Source of the DNA: Myxococcaceae bacterium
GTDB taxonomy: Bacteria > Myxococcota > Myxococcia > Myxococcales > Myxococcaceae
Length of the DNA stretch: 62,029 nucleotides
NCBI GenBank assembly: GCA_019686135.1
Contig: JADGHL010000013.1
Coordinates: forward strand, 1 to 62,029
Direction: 5' to 3'
Of this stretch, positions 17,894 through 25,137 are shown in pieces. Position numbers and translations under genes: made by a program. The notes under the pieces are model-generated. The model worked only from the letters and a program-made list of their open reading frames with translations. It searched no databases and was not told the origin of the DNA. Numbering within the stretch: the first letter of the stretch is position 1; each line of letters opens with the position of its first letter.

Positions 17894-19480
17894 ATGACAC
17901 GCGTTTCACTCTCGTTGTTGGCCGCACTCGTCGTCCTCGGCACCGCCTGCGGGCCGCAAGACTTGAACGGTGATGGCATCGCCGACGGCGTACGCGATCC
18001 CGACAGCGTCACACTGGTCGCGCCGTCCACGCCGCTGGGCACCGTCGCGGGCCAGGTGCTGGACACCCGGTTCCAGCCGCTCGCCGGCGTGACCGCCACG
18101 CTCACCGTGGGAACGCCCACCGCGGACAACGCGCCGCGCACCGCGCAGACGGACGCCAACGGCGACTTCCGGTTCACCGGGATCCCTGCCGGGTCGGACG
18201 TGGTGGTGACGCTCAGCAAGGAGGGCTACGGCACCGTCCGCGCGCACGCCTACGTCCCCGCCGACGCCGGCAACTTCCCGCTCAACAACGGCAACGCCTT
18301 CGTCGGTCCGTACGCGCTGACCCAGCTCAACGGCACGGTCTCGGTGCTGGTGGTCACGCACTCCGGCCGCCCGGCGAAGGGCGCCCAGGCGGTGATCGAG
18401 GCCACGCCCGCGGCGGTGCGGCTGTCGGATACCGGGACCTACGGCACCAACGTGGGGGTGATCGTCCAGACCGCCACCGCGGACGACAACGGGATCGTCA
18501 CCTTCACCAACGTGCCCTCGCCCGAGGAGCTCAGCCGCCTCAACGGCCGCTACGACATCTCGATCGCGCCGATCGACGAGAACGGCGACGGGATCTACGA
18601 GTCGGCCGGCGCCTACGTCTCCTACACCGGCGAGACGGTGATGCTCGATCCATCGCCCCGCCTCATCCAGCTGCCGGACGCGCGCACGCCGGGCACGTTC
18701 AAGGTGATCGCCACCAACGTCACCTCGCTGCTGGACGGCACCCCCCCGCCGATCGAGAACATGGTGAAGCCGGGCGAGCCGATCTACCTGGTCTTCAACC
18801 AGGCGATCCAACCGAGCTCGGTGCAGGCCGTGCTCACCGACGAGGCCGCGCATGAGGCCCTGGGCGTGGCCACCACCATCGGCAAGACCGGCAACGTGCT
18901 GATGCTCCAGCCGGCGGTCGCCCTGCAGAACGGCAAGGAGTACAACGTCTGGGTCCGCGCCACCTCGGCCGACACCGGCGCATTCCTGGACGCCACGGGC
19001 TACCTCTTCGGCGGCGATCCGTACGGGCCGATCGAGGCGTCTCTCTCGAAGATCGCGATCAACGACGGGATGGTCCAGGACGGCCTGCTCTCCCTGTCCG
19101 AGATCGTCTACGTGCACTTCAATGTCCCGCTGGGGCTGGCGAAGGGCCGGGGCGGCCTCCAAGCGTTCATCAACTACGACATCAACAACTCCGGTTCGAT
19201 CGGCGACGCCGTGGGCGAGTCCGGCAACGACCGCGGCTTCCAGGTCTATCCCGCCGAGTACACCGGCTACGAGAATCCGAGCGACCTGTTCCCACTGAAG
19301 CTGTCGAAGTACACCACCCGGTGGATGTTCACCTACTACGGCACGGCGTCGGTGCCCCCGCAGGTGATGGTGAAGGTGGACTTCGAAAACGTCGATGCCG
19401 CGTGGGGCGCGTACCAGACGATCTGGGGCCAGCCGGTCAACAAGTCGATGAGCGCCGGAATCACCGTGGGGCCGCAGTAG
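17894..19480 (+). CDS. Lipoprotein with carboxypeptidase-regulatory-like domain
   Basis: A 528-residue surface or periplasmic lipoprotein. The ATG at 17894 has GGAGGG 9 bases upstream and gives a lipoprotein signal (MTRVSLSLLAALVVLGTAC). A TTG further upstream adds only nine non-signal residues. After a DLNGDGIADG loop (calcium-type DxNxDG), residues about 55-130 form a carboxypeptidase-regulatory/CNA-B-like fold (GQVLDTRFQPLAGVTATL ... DANGDFRFTGIPAG). A second Ig-like repeat and DENGDGIYE follow. Residues 290-400 resemble a bacterial Ig-like (Big_5) domain (GEPIYLVFNQAI). No catalytic site is visible. The gene precedes an M23 peptidase gene by 33 bases and may be co-transcribed with it. Confidence 0.82.
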   Translation: MTRVSLSLLAALVVLGTACGPQDLNGDGIADGVRDPDSVTLVAPSTPLGTVAGQVLDTRFQPLAGVTATLTVGTPTADNAPRTAQTDANGDFRFTGIPAGSDVVVTLSKEGYGTVRAHAYVPADAGNFPLNNGNAFVGPYALTQLNGTVSVLVVTHSGRPAKGAQAVIEATPAAVRLSDTGTYGTNVGVIVQTATADDNGIVTFTNVPSPEELSRLNGRYDISIAPIDENGDGIYESAGAYVSYTGETVMLDPSPRLIQLPDARTPGTFKVIATNVTSLLDGTPPPIENMVKPGEPIYLVFNQAIQPSSVQAVLTDEAAHEALGVATTIGKTGNVLMLQPAVALQNGKEYNVWVRATSADTGAFLDATGYLFGGDPYGPIEASLSKIAINDGMVQDGLLSLSEIVYVHFNVPLGLAKGRGGLQAFINYDINNSGSIGDAVGESGNDRGFQVYPAEYTGYENPSDLFPLKLSKYTTRWMFTYYGTASVPPQVMVKVDFENVDAAWGAYQTIWGQPVNKSMSAGITVGPQ

Positions 19481-19513
19481 TTCCTCCCGCCCCGCGACAG
19501 GAGCGCCATCGGC

Positions 19514-20419
19514 TTGATCGTCACCCGTGCATCCCTGGTCCTGCTCGCATCGCTCCTGTCGGTACCGGCGCTCGCGGAGGGCGCCGCCCCGGCGCTGGAG
19601 CTGCAGCCGGGGGCGGCGCACCCGGGCGATCTGGTGATGGTGACCGTGCGCGGATGGGCCCCGTGCCCATCCGCCACGCTGGGCGAGCGGCCGCTCCGCT
19701 TCTATGAGATCCCGGGCGGCTGCCGCGCGCTCGTCGGGCTCACCGTCGAGCAGCAGGCCGGCCCGCTGGAGGTGCGGCTTAGGGCCCCCGGCGACGCCGG
19801 AGAGGATCTCGTCCTGGGCACGCTGGAGGTGCTGCCACCGAACTTCAACGTCCGCGAGCTCCGCGTCGCCCGGAAGTTCATCAAGCCTTCGCCGGCCCAG
19901 GTGCGTCAGCGCCGCGCGGACCAGCGCGCCTTCGAAAAGGCCTGGGCGCAGCCGTTCATCCCGCCCCTGTTTACCGCCGACTTCGTTGTGCCAATCGACT
20001 CGGAGGTGACGGCGCCGTTCGGCGATCTGCGCACCTTCAACGGCAAGAAACAGAGCCAGCACTACGGGATGGACCTGGATGGCCGCATCGGAGATCCGAT
20101 CCGCGCCGCCAACGACGGCGTGGTGGTGATGGTGCGGAAGAACTTCGCGTCCGGGAACACCGTGCTTCTGCACCACGGCGCGCACCTGTTCACCGCCTAC
20201 TTTCATATGTCGAAGATGCTGGTGAAGCCGGGCCAGAAGGTGAAGCAGGGCGAGCGGATCGGCCTGGTGGGCAAGACCGGGCGCGTCACCGGACCGCACC
20301 TGCACTTCGGCTGCAAGGTCGACGGGCTGTGGGTGGACCCGGCGTCGCTTCTGGCGATGAAGTTCGGCGCGCCGGCGATGCTCGTCGTCGAGCCGGCGTC
20401 GGTGCAGCGACCGAAATAA
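19514..20419 (+). CDS. M23 family metallopeptidase (LytM-type), secreted
   Basis: A cell-wall endopeptidase of the LytM/M23 family. The TTG at 19514 has AGGAG about 10 bases upstream and begins a good signal peptide (IVTRASLVLLASLLSVPALA). The N-terminal half (25-120) is a beta-rich domain. The catalytic domain runs from about 165 to 280. Its zinc ligands and active-site residues are in HYGMDLDG (HxxxD) and TGPHLHFG (HxH). The domain is complete, so it should be an active peptidoglycan hydrolase. The ligand pattern is family knowledge and its presence is seen directly. Confidence 0.9.
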   Translation: MIVTRASLVLLASLLSVPALAEGAAPALELQPGAAHPGDLVMVTVRGWAPCPSATLGERPLRFYEIPGGCRALVGLTVEQQAGPLEVRLRAPGDAGEDLVLGTLEVLPPNFNVRELRVARKFIKPSPAQVRQRRADQRAFEKAWAQPFIPPLFTADFVVPIDSEVTAPFGDLRTFNGKKQSQHYGMDLDGRIGDPIRAANDGVVVMVRKNFASGNTVLLHHGAHLFTAYFHMSKMLVKPGQKVKQGERIGLVGKTGRVTGPHLHFGCKVDGLWVDPASLLAMKFGAPAMLVVEPASVQRPK

Positions 20420-20420
20420 A

Positions 20421-20448
20421 CGGTCTTCCGTCTACTGTCTTCCGTCTA
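20421..20448. repeat. Heptanucleotide tandem repeat
   Basis: Four 7-base units CGGTCTT, CCGTCTA, CTGTCTT, CCGTCTA lie 1 base after the M23 peptidase stop, between two convergent genes. They match the degenerate units at 13640-13667. Confidence 0.6.
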
Positions 20449-20494
20449 CAGCAGGCCCTGTCTTGAGCTCTGAGCCGGCTTCGCGGCCGTCACG

Positions 20495-21400
20495 TCAGTC
20501 GCGCTGGTCTGCGAGCGGCGGAATCCCCAGCGCGGCGCGCGCCTCGTCCGGCGTCATCGGTTCGCGGCCCACGTCCCGCGCCATCCGGGCCGCCTTCTCC
20601 ACCAGCTCGCCGTTGCTCTTCGCCATCTTCGTGCCGGCGGGGTCCAGGTAGAAGTTGTCCTCCAGCCCGACGCGGATGTTCCCGCCCAGAGCCAGCGCGG
20701 CGCCCACCAGCCGCCACTGCTGTTTCGAGATGCCGATCACCTCCCAGGTGTCTTCCCGTCGCACCTGACGCGCCATCGCCGCGAGGTTCTCGGTGGTGGG
20801 CGCCACGCCTCCCAGAACGCCCATCACGAAGCTGTACTGCAAGGGGCCCTTCAAAGCGCCCATCGCCAACAGCGGCTCGGCGTTGTGAATGTGGCCGAAG
20901 TCGAAGCACTCCAGCTCCGGGAGCGCCCCGCCCGCCTTCATCGCCTCGCACGCGATCAGGATGTCGCTGAACGGGTTCATGAACACAAAGTCGAAGACGA
21001 AGCCCTTCCGCTTCTCGGAGTACTTCGCGTAGTTCATCGACCCCATGTTCAGCGCGGCCATCTCCGGCCGCACCTTCCACACGTACTCGATGTTCTTCTT
21101 CTTCTCGCCCTCGGAGGAGACGCCCATGTTGAAGCCGCCGGTGGAGAAGTTGATGACGATCGGACAGCGCTTGCGGACCTCGCGCTTGATCGCCCCGTAG
21201 ATCTCCGACGACCAAGTCTGGTCCCCGGTGTCCGGTTCGCGGCCGTGGATGTGGACCACCGCTGCGCCGGCGTCGTACGCGCGCCGGGCCTCCTCGGCGA
21301 TCTCCTCCGGTGTGTAGGGGATGTACGGGCACTGCTCGCGCCTGGTGAGCACGCCGTCCAGCGCGCAGGTGATGATCACCTTGTCCGGGTAGAGCGGCAT
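20495..21400 (-). CDS. Beta-keto acid cleavage enzyme (BKACE, DUF849)
   Basis: BKACE enzymes cleave a beta-keto acid with acetyl-CoA to give a CoA ester and acetoacetate; the founder acts on 3-keto-5-aminohexanoate in lysine fermentation. The 301-residue protein has the zinc site H50 and H52 (VVHIHGREP) and the matching Glu in VGLEDN near residue 235. It also has the family segment VINFSTGG. The ATG at 21400 has GGAGG 8 bases upstream, and the longer frame upstream belongs to noise. It is the third gene of the tetR-ech-bkace operon. The substrate side chain is unknown; the neighbouring enoyl-CoA hydratase suggests acyl-CoA catabolism. Confidence 0.9.
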   Translation of the reverse strand: MPLYPDKVIITCALDGVLTRREQCPYIPYTPEEIAEEARRAYDAGAAVVHIHGREPDTGDQTWSSEIYGAIKREVRKRCPIVINFSTGGFNMGVSSEGEKKKNIEYVWKVRPEMAALNMGSMNYAKYSEKRKGFVFDFVFMNPFSDILIACEAMKAGGALPELECFDFGHIHNAEPLLAMGALKGPLQYSFVMGVLGGVAPTTENLAAMARQVRREDTWEVIGISKQQWRLVGAALALGGNIRVGLEDNFYLDPAGTKMAKSNGELVEKAARMARDVGREPMTPDEARAALGIPPLADQRD

Positions 21401-21413
21401 CCGTCTTTCCTCC

Positions 21414-22196
21414 CTACTTGTCCTTCCACCGGGGCCGACGCTTGTCGAGGAACGCGGACACGCCCTCCCCGGCGTCCTCCAGAAGGACATTGAGCGACAG
21501 CTGCGTGGCGAGGTGCTCCACGGCCGGGCCGAGCGGGAGATCCTCGGCGGTGTAGAAGGCGCGGCGCCCGAGCTCGAGCACCGCCCGGCTCTTGCCGGCG
21601 AGCTTCTCCACCATCGCGGCCACCGCGCCATCCAGCTCCGCGGGCGGGACCACCCGGTTCAACAGGCCCCACTCCAGCGCCTGTTGCGCGCTCAGCCGGT
21701 CGCCGGCCATCACCAGCTCCAGCGCGCGCTTGCGGCCGACGTGGCGCTGCAACAACGCGATCACCTGCATCGGGAACAGCCCGACGTCGATCTCCGGCAG
21801 CCCCAGCTCGGCGGACGAAGCGGCGATGGCCACGTCGCACGCGAGCACCAGCCCCAGCCCGCCGGCGAGCGCGTGCCCGTTCACCCGGGCGATCGTCGGC
21901 AACGTGGCGTCCTGGATCCGCCGCATCAACAGGCCATAGGCGCGGCGCCGCTCGTGCCCGGCCAGAAAGCCGTCCCCGCCCGCCATGGAGGTGAGGTCGC
22001 CGCCGGCGCAGAAGATGGTCCCGCCCGATCCGGTGAGGACGATGACCCGCACCGCCGGATCCGCCTCCGCGCGGGCGATCCCCTCGAGCAGCTTTTCAAT
22101 CGCCCGCGCCGAGAGCGCGTTGCGCGCCTTCGGCCGGTCGATGACTAGGCGCGCCGCGGGGCCGGAGACTTCGTAGTGGACGTGCTCTTCTTCCAT
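21414..22196 (-). CDS. Enoyl-CoA hydratase/isomerase family protein
   Basis: A 260-residue crotonase-fold enzyme. Visible motifs are RPKARNALS, FCAGGDL (oxyanion-hole loop, about residue 65), NGHALAGGLGLVLACDVAIA (about 100-120) and ELGLPEIDVGLFP. The second catalytic acid position (PEIDVGLFP) is typical of hydratase/isomerase paralogues. The exact reaction cannot be fixed. The ATG at 22196 has GGAGG upstream. The first 52 bases overlap the 3' end of the tetR gene, and 13 bases separate it from the BKACE gene, so the three genes are one transcription unit. Confidence 0.9.
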   Translation of the reverse strand: MEEEHVHYEVSGPAARLVIDRPKARNALSARAIEKLLEGIARAEADPAVRVIVLTGSGGTIFCAGGDLTSMAGGDGFLAGHERRRAYGLLMRRIQDATLPTIARVNGHALAGGLGLVLACDVAIAASSAELGLPEIDVGLFPMQVIALLQRHVGRKRALELVMAGDRLSAQQALEWGLLNRVVPPAELDGAVAAMVEKLAGKSRAVLELGRRAFYTAEDLPLGPAVEHLATQLSLNVLLEDAGEGVSAFLDKRRPRWKDK

Positions 22197-22879
22197 GCGA
22201 CCTCCGAGCCTGCGCTCGCGCCGGCGTGCGCGGCCGCCGCGGCGGGAGACAGCACGCCGGTGAGGAACACTTCCGCGATCTGCCGCTGCACGCGCTCCAG
22301 CGCGGCCTCGTCCTTCGGGTCGAAGAGCCCGACCACGAAGGAGGTCAACCCCATCTCGATCGCGCCGAACATCATGGCCGCCGCCAGGCGCGCGTCGAGG
22401 TCCGCGCGCAGTTCGCCGCGCACCTGGGCCTGCCGGAACATCGACTCCGCGAGCCGGATGATGTCGACGAACGCGCCGCCGCGGTCCACCTTCGCCCCTG
22501 CCGGCGAGCGGGCGATCTCCAGAATCAGCACCCGGACCGCGCGCGGGTCGTGCCGGTAGGCCTCGAACGCGACGCGCGCCACGCCGCGGATTTTCTCGGC
22601 CAGCGGCGCGTCGCCCGTCGCCACGCCCTCGAGCCGCCCGACGAAGCCCTTCCACGCGGTGTCGAACACCGAGGAGAGCAGCTCGTCCTTGTTCTGGAAG
22701 TAGTGGTAGACGAGCCCGTAGGCGACTCCTGCCTCCTTCGCCACGTCGGCGATCCGGCAGCCGTGGTACCCCTTCCGGGCGAAGACCTCGATCGCCGCCC
22801 GGAGGATGGTCCTGCGCCGTTCTGCCTCCCGAGCCGAAGGTTCCCCCGTCCCCGCCGTCTTGCCGTTCGTCCGTGCCAC
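22145..22879 (-). CDS. TetR/AcrR family transcriptional regulator
   Basis: A 244-residue repressor. The N-terminal helix-turn-helix (about residues 22-65) contains ILRAAIEVFARKGYHG and VAYGLVYHYFQNKDEL, as in the FadR/AcrR-type members that sense acyl-CoAs. The C-terminal ligand domain is helical (LILEIARSPAGAKV, LESMFRQAQ-like region). The start is a GTG. It heads the operon with enoyl-CoA hydratase and BKACE, and a palindromic operator lies 17-42 bases before its start codon. An acyl-CoA inducer is inferred from the operon, not seen. Confidence 0.9.
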   Translation of the reverse strand: MARTNGKTAGTGEPSAREAERRRTILRAAIEVFARKGYHGCRIADVAKEAGVAYGLVYHYFQNKDELLSSVFDTAWKGFVGRLEGVATGDAPLAEKIRGVARVAFEAYRHDPRAVRVLILEIARSPAGAKVDRGGAFVDIIRLAESMFRQAQVRGELRADLDARLAAAMMFGAIEMGLTSFVVGLFDPKDEAALERVQRQIAEVFLTGVLSPAAAAAHAGASAGSEVAWKKSTSTTKSPAPRRA

Positions 22880-22895
22880 CGTGCGCCGTTCCTTC

Positions 22896-22921
22896 CGCGA
22901 TTGATTCGCGAATCAGTCGCG
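22896..22921. promoter_or_regulatory. Palindromic operator for the TetR regulator
   Basis: A 26-base near-perfect inverted repeat whose inner 14 bases, TGATTCGCGAATCA, are perfectly symmetric and whose outer arms are CGCGAT and AGTCGCG. Only one base pair in the 13-bp arms mismatches. It lies between the candidate -10 and the tetR start codon, so binding would block transcription of the operon (autorepression). Confidence 0.75.
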
Positions 22922-22925
22922 GCGC

Positions 22926-22955
22926 ACCCTAAGCATCGGCGTCGGGGTGGGTCAA
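22926..22955 (-). promoter_or_regulatory. Candidate promoter of the tetR-ech-bkace operon
   Basis: On the minus strand TTGACC (22955-22950) and TAGGGT (22931-22926) are separated by 18 bases. The -35 matches the consensus at five of six positions; the -10 keeps the key TA and final T. The operator starts 4 bases downstream of the -10. Confidence 0.5.
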
Positions 22956-22965
22956 GCGAGGACGG

Positions 22966-24567
22966 CTACTTGACCGTGCCCTTGATGGGCGTGAGGTTGA
23001 CCTCTACCTCGAAACCGTCCCTCCGGGACGAGTGCACCTTGCAGGCGGGGTAGATGAACCAGTCCGCCGGAGGGTTGAAGGTCGTGGCGCCGCCGTCCGG
23101 CGGGTCCTCCTCGTGGGCGTCGTAGATGTCGAAGTTGATGGGGATGACGCCTCCGTACGCGAGCCGGATGCCCGTGGCGCCCGTGCCGTACTGCGACACC
23201 CTCACCAGCTCGGTGGGGTTGGCGAAGCACCCGTCGCCGTCGTCATTCCCCGGCAGCGTGTTGAACCACGGGTCGGAGATCCGATAGCCGACGCTCACCG
23301 AGCCGTGGTGGTCGAGGTTGAGCTGCATGGAGCCCGGCGCGGGATAGATCTGCGCAACGACCGGGATGTACTGGGCCAGCGGGGTCGACGGCAGCGGGCT
23401 GGGCGCGCCCTCCTGGTAGTCGTAGTTGTTCGGAAGGCCGGTCCAGAGGATCCGCTCCTGCGCCCAGATCAGCGTGTTCGCGTCCCAGGTCCCGTTCTTC
23501 CCGGTCCACGATCCGTCGGCGTTGGTGTCGACGTAAAACTCGCCGGGGTCCCAGGTCCCGTTGTCGTTGGCGTCGACGAACGGTTCGATGGTGTCGACGA
23601 ACGGCTCGGTGTCGTCGTGCACGCCGTTGTCGTTGAGATCGACGTAGGGCTCTTCGCCCGCGGTGACGGCGATCATCGTGACCAGGTTGTCACGCGGGTT
23701 GTTGGTGATGCCGGGGCGGACCGGATCCGCGCGGCGCGGCTCGGGGCAGCCGGCCGGGCACGTGGGATCGTCCGGGGGCGGGTTGTTCATCGGGTCGATC
23801 CGCCACTCCCACGGTTGCATCCAATCGGGAGCGAGCGGCTGGGGGATGTGGACGGAGTCGTAGTCCGGCGAAGTGGGATCCGGGTTGATGTGACGGTAGG
23901 TGCCCGGATCCACGTCCTGGGGAAGCGGCAGCGAGACCTTGTAGGTGACGTCCGCGTTGCCCACGGCGTCCGTGAGCGTGGTGGCCGAAGGACCGATCGC
24001 CCCCGCCTCGGCGAGGAATGTCACGCTCGCCCCGGCGATGCCGATGCCGCTGCGATCCGCGACGTGCGCCGTGCAGTCCATCACCGTGCCGGCGATGAGG
24101 TCGCGCGACGGTCCATACGCGAGCAGCGCGTGAATGCCCGCAGCGGCGCCGGCGATGTGACCGCACTGGAAGGTGATGCCGCGGCCGGAGACGTAGTCGC
24201 CGGAGATGGAGATCACCGGCGACTGCGCGACCTTGTCACCGGCGGTGGCGATCACGCTCACCGCGGCCGGCCGCCTGGTGGCGATGATCTGCGTGATGAC
24301 CTCGCCGGTGCCCTTGTTGGTCGAGCTGTCGGCGGGCTGCACCTTCACGTCCGGCGATGTCGTCGACGACAGCTCGAAGTGCACCGGAATGCCCTCGGCA
24401 GGCAGGCCGCGGGTGTCGACCGCCGCGAACCGCACGGTGACGATGTCGCCGATCTTCGGCTGAGCCGGTTCGAAGCCCACGTACACCAGGGAGGCAGGGC
24501 TCTGCTCTCCACACCCTGCGAGGACCACCGCAAGCGCGGCTACGGCCACGCCAGATCGCATCAACAA
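22966..24567 (-). CDS. Large lipoprotein with Ig-like and calcium-loop motifs
   Basis: A 533-residue exported lipoprotein of unknown function. The signal (MRSGVAVAALAVVLAGC) ends at a good lipobox. The TTG at 24567 sits 7 bases after AGGAG; the in-frame ATG at 24561 is too far from it but is an alternative. Residues about 25-130 look like a bacterial Ig-like (Big_1) invasin-type fold (PKIGDIVTVRFAAVDTRG). A second one lies at about 150-225. Residues 300-380 hold a run of Asp/Asn-Gly loops (DLNDNGVHDD, DANDNGTWDPGE, DTNADGSW) typical of calcium sites. It ends 44 bases from the tetR promoter. Confidence 0.8.
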   Translation of the reverse strand: MLMRSGVAVAALAVVLAGCGEQSPASLVYVGFEPAQPKIGDIVTVRFAAVDTRGLPAEGIPVHFELSSTTSPDVKVQPADSSTNKGTGEVITQIIATRRPAAVSVIATAGDKVAQSPVISISGDYVSGRGITFQCGHIAGAAAGIHALLAYGPSRDLIAGTVMDCTAHVADRSGIGIAGASVTFLAEAGAIGPSATTLTDAVGNADVTYKVSLPLPQDVDPGTYRHINPDPTSPDYDSVHIPQPLAPDWMQPWEWRIDPMNNPPPDDPTCPAGCPEPRRADPVRPGITNNPRDNLVTMIAVTAGEEPYVDLNDNGVHDDTEPFVDTIEPFVDANDNGTWDPGEFYVDTNADGSWTGKNGTWDANTLIWAQERILWTGLPNNYDYQEGAPSPLPSTPLAQYIPVVAQIYPAPGSMQLNLDHHGSVSVGYRISDPWFNTLPGNDDGDGCFANPTELVRVSQYGTGATGIRLAYGGVIPINFDIYDAHEEDPPDGGATTFNPPADWFIYPACKVHSSRRDGFEVEVNLTPIKGTVK

Positions 24568-24653
24568 GCGCCGACTCCTTCTCTGCGGGAAATGTGGGGA
24601 ACCCGACAGCATCTTGTCGGTCGCCCCTCGAGCGAGTCAAGGCTGGAGGCGGG

Positions 24654-25004
24654 CTAGGATTGCGGGCCCTGGAACATCGCGCGGGCCACGCCGAGGAGCT
24701 TCTCCACGTCGCGGGGCGTGAGCCGCCGGGTGCGGGCGAACTCGGAGAGCGGCCGCAGCAATTCCTCATCATCCGGGACGTCGCGATCGGTGCCTGCGAA
24801 GAGCTCGGACAGGGTGACATCCAGGGCCCGCGCGAGCGAAGCCAGAGTCTCCACGTGCGGCATCCGTTCGCCGCGCTCGATCATCGAGAGGAACGACACG
24901 CTGATCTGGGCGCGCTCCGCGAGGTCCTCCTGCGTCCACTTTTCTGGTTTTTGCGTCCTGAGATCCCGGATCCTCCGGCCTAGACGCTTCCCGATTTCAG
25001 ACAA
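24654..25004 (-). CDS. XRE family helix-turn-helix regulator
   Basis: A Cro/CI-type DNA-binding protein. The HTH spans about residues 5-60 (IRDLRTQKPEKWTQEDLAERAQISVSFLSMIERGERMPHVETL by parts), followed by LASLARALDVTLSELFAG. A C-terminal helical part of about 45 residues follows. The start is uncertain: no ATG is in frame. The TTG at 25004 (LSEIGKRLG) places the HTH at the N-terminus as usual and has AGGA just upstream, giving 116 residues. The frame continues to 25148, but bases 25005-25137 are less GC-rich than their surroundings and look intergenic. Confidence 0.78.
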   Translation of the reverse strand: MSEIGKRLGRRIRDLRTQKPEKWTQEDLAERAQISVSFLSMIERGERMPHVETLASLARALDVTLSELFAGTDRDVPDDEELLRPLSEFARTRRLTPRDVEKLLGVARAMFQGPQS

Positions 25005-25137
25005 GGTTCCTCGAAAATCCGGCAGACTGGCTGCAACAACTTCGAGAGCCAGTGGTCTTCCTAACAGCTTGACCACGACTCGCCAGCGACTCGCAGTGAA
25101 GAATTTCGGGGGGTTGCGGGCGACCCACCGTCCCCCA

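Noticed and set aside
17906-20305. Long open frame antisense to the lipoprotein and M23 genes
   Set aside because: The product is Arg/His/Val-rich without domains, while the sense frames have signal peptides and catalytic motifs.
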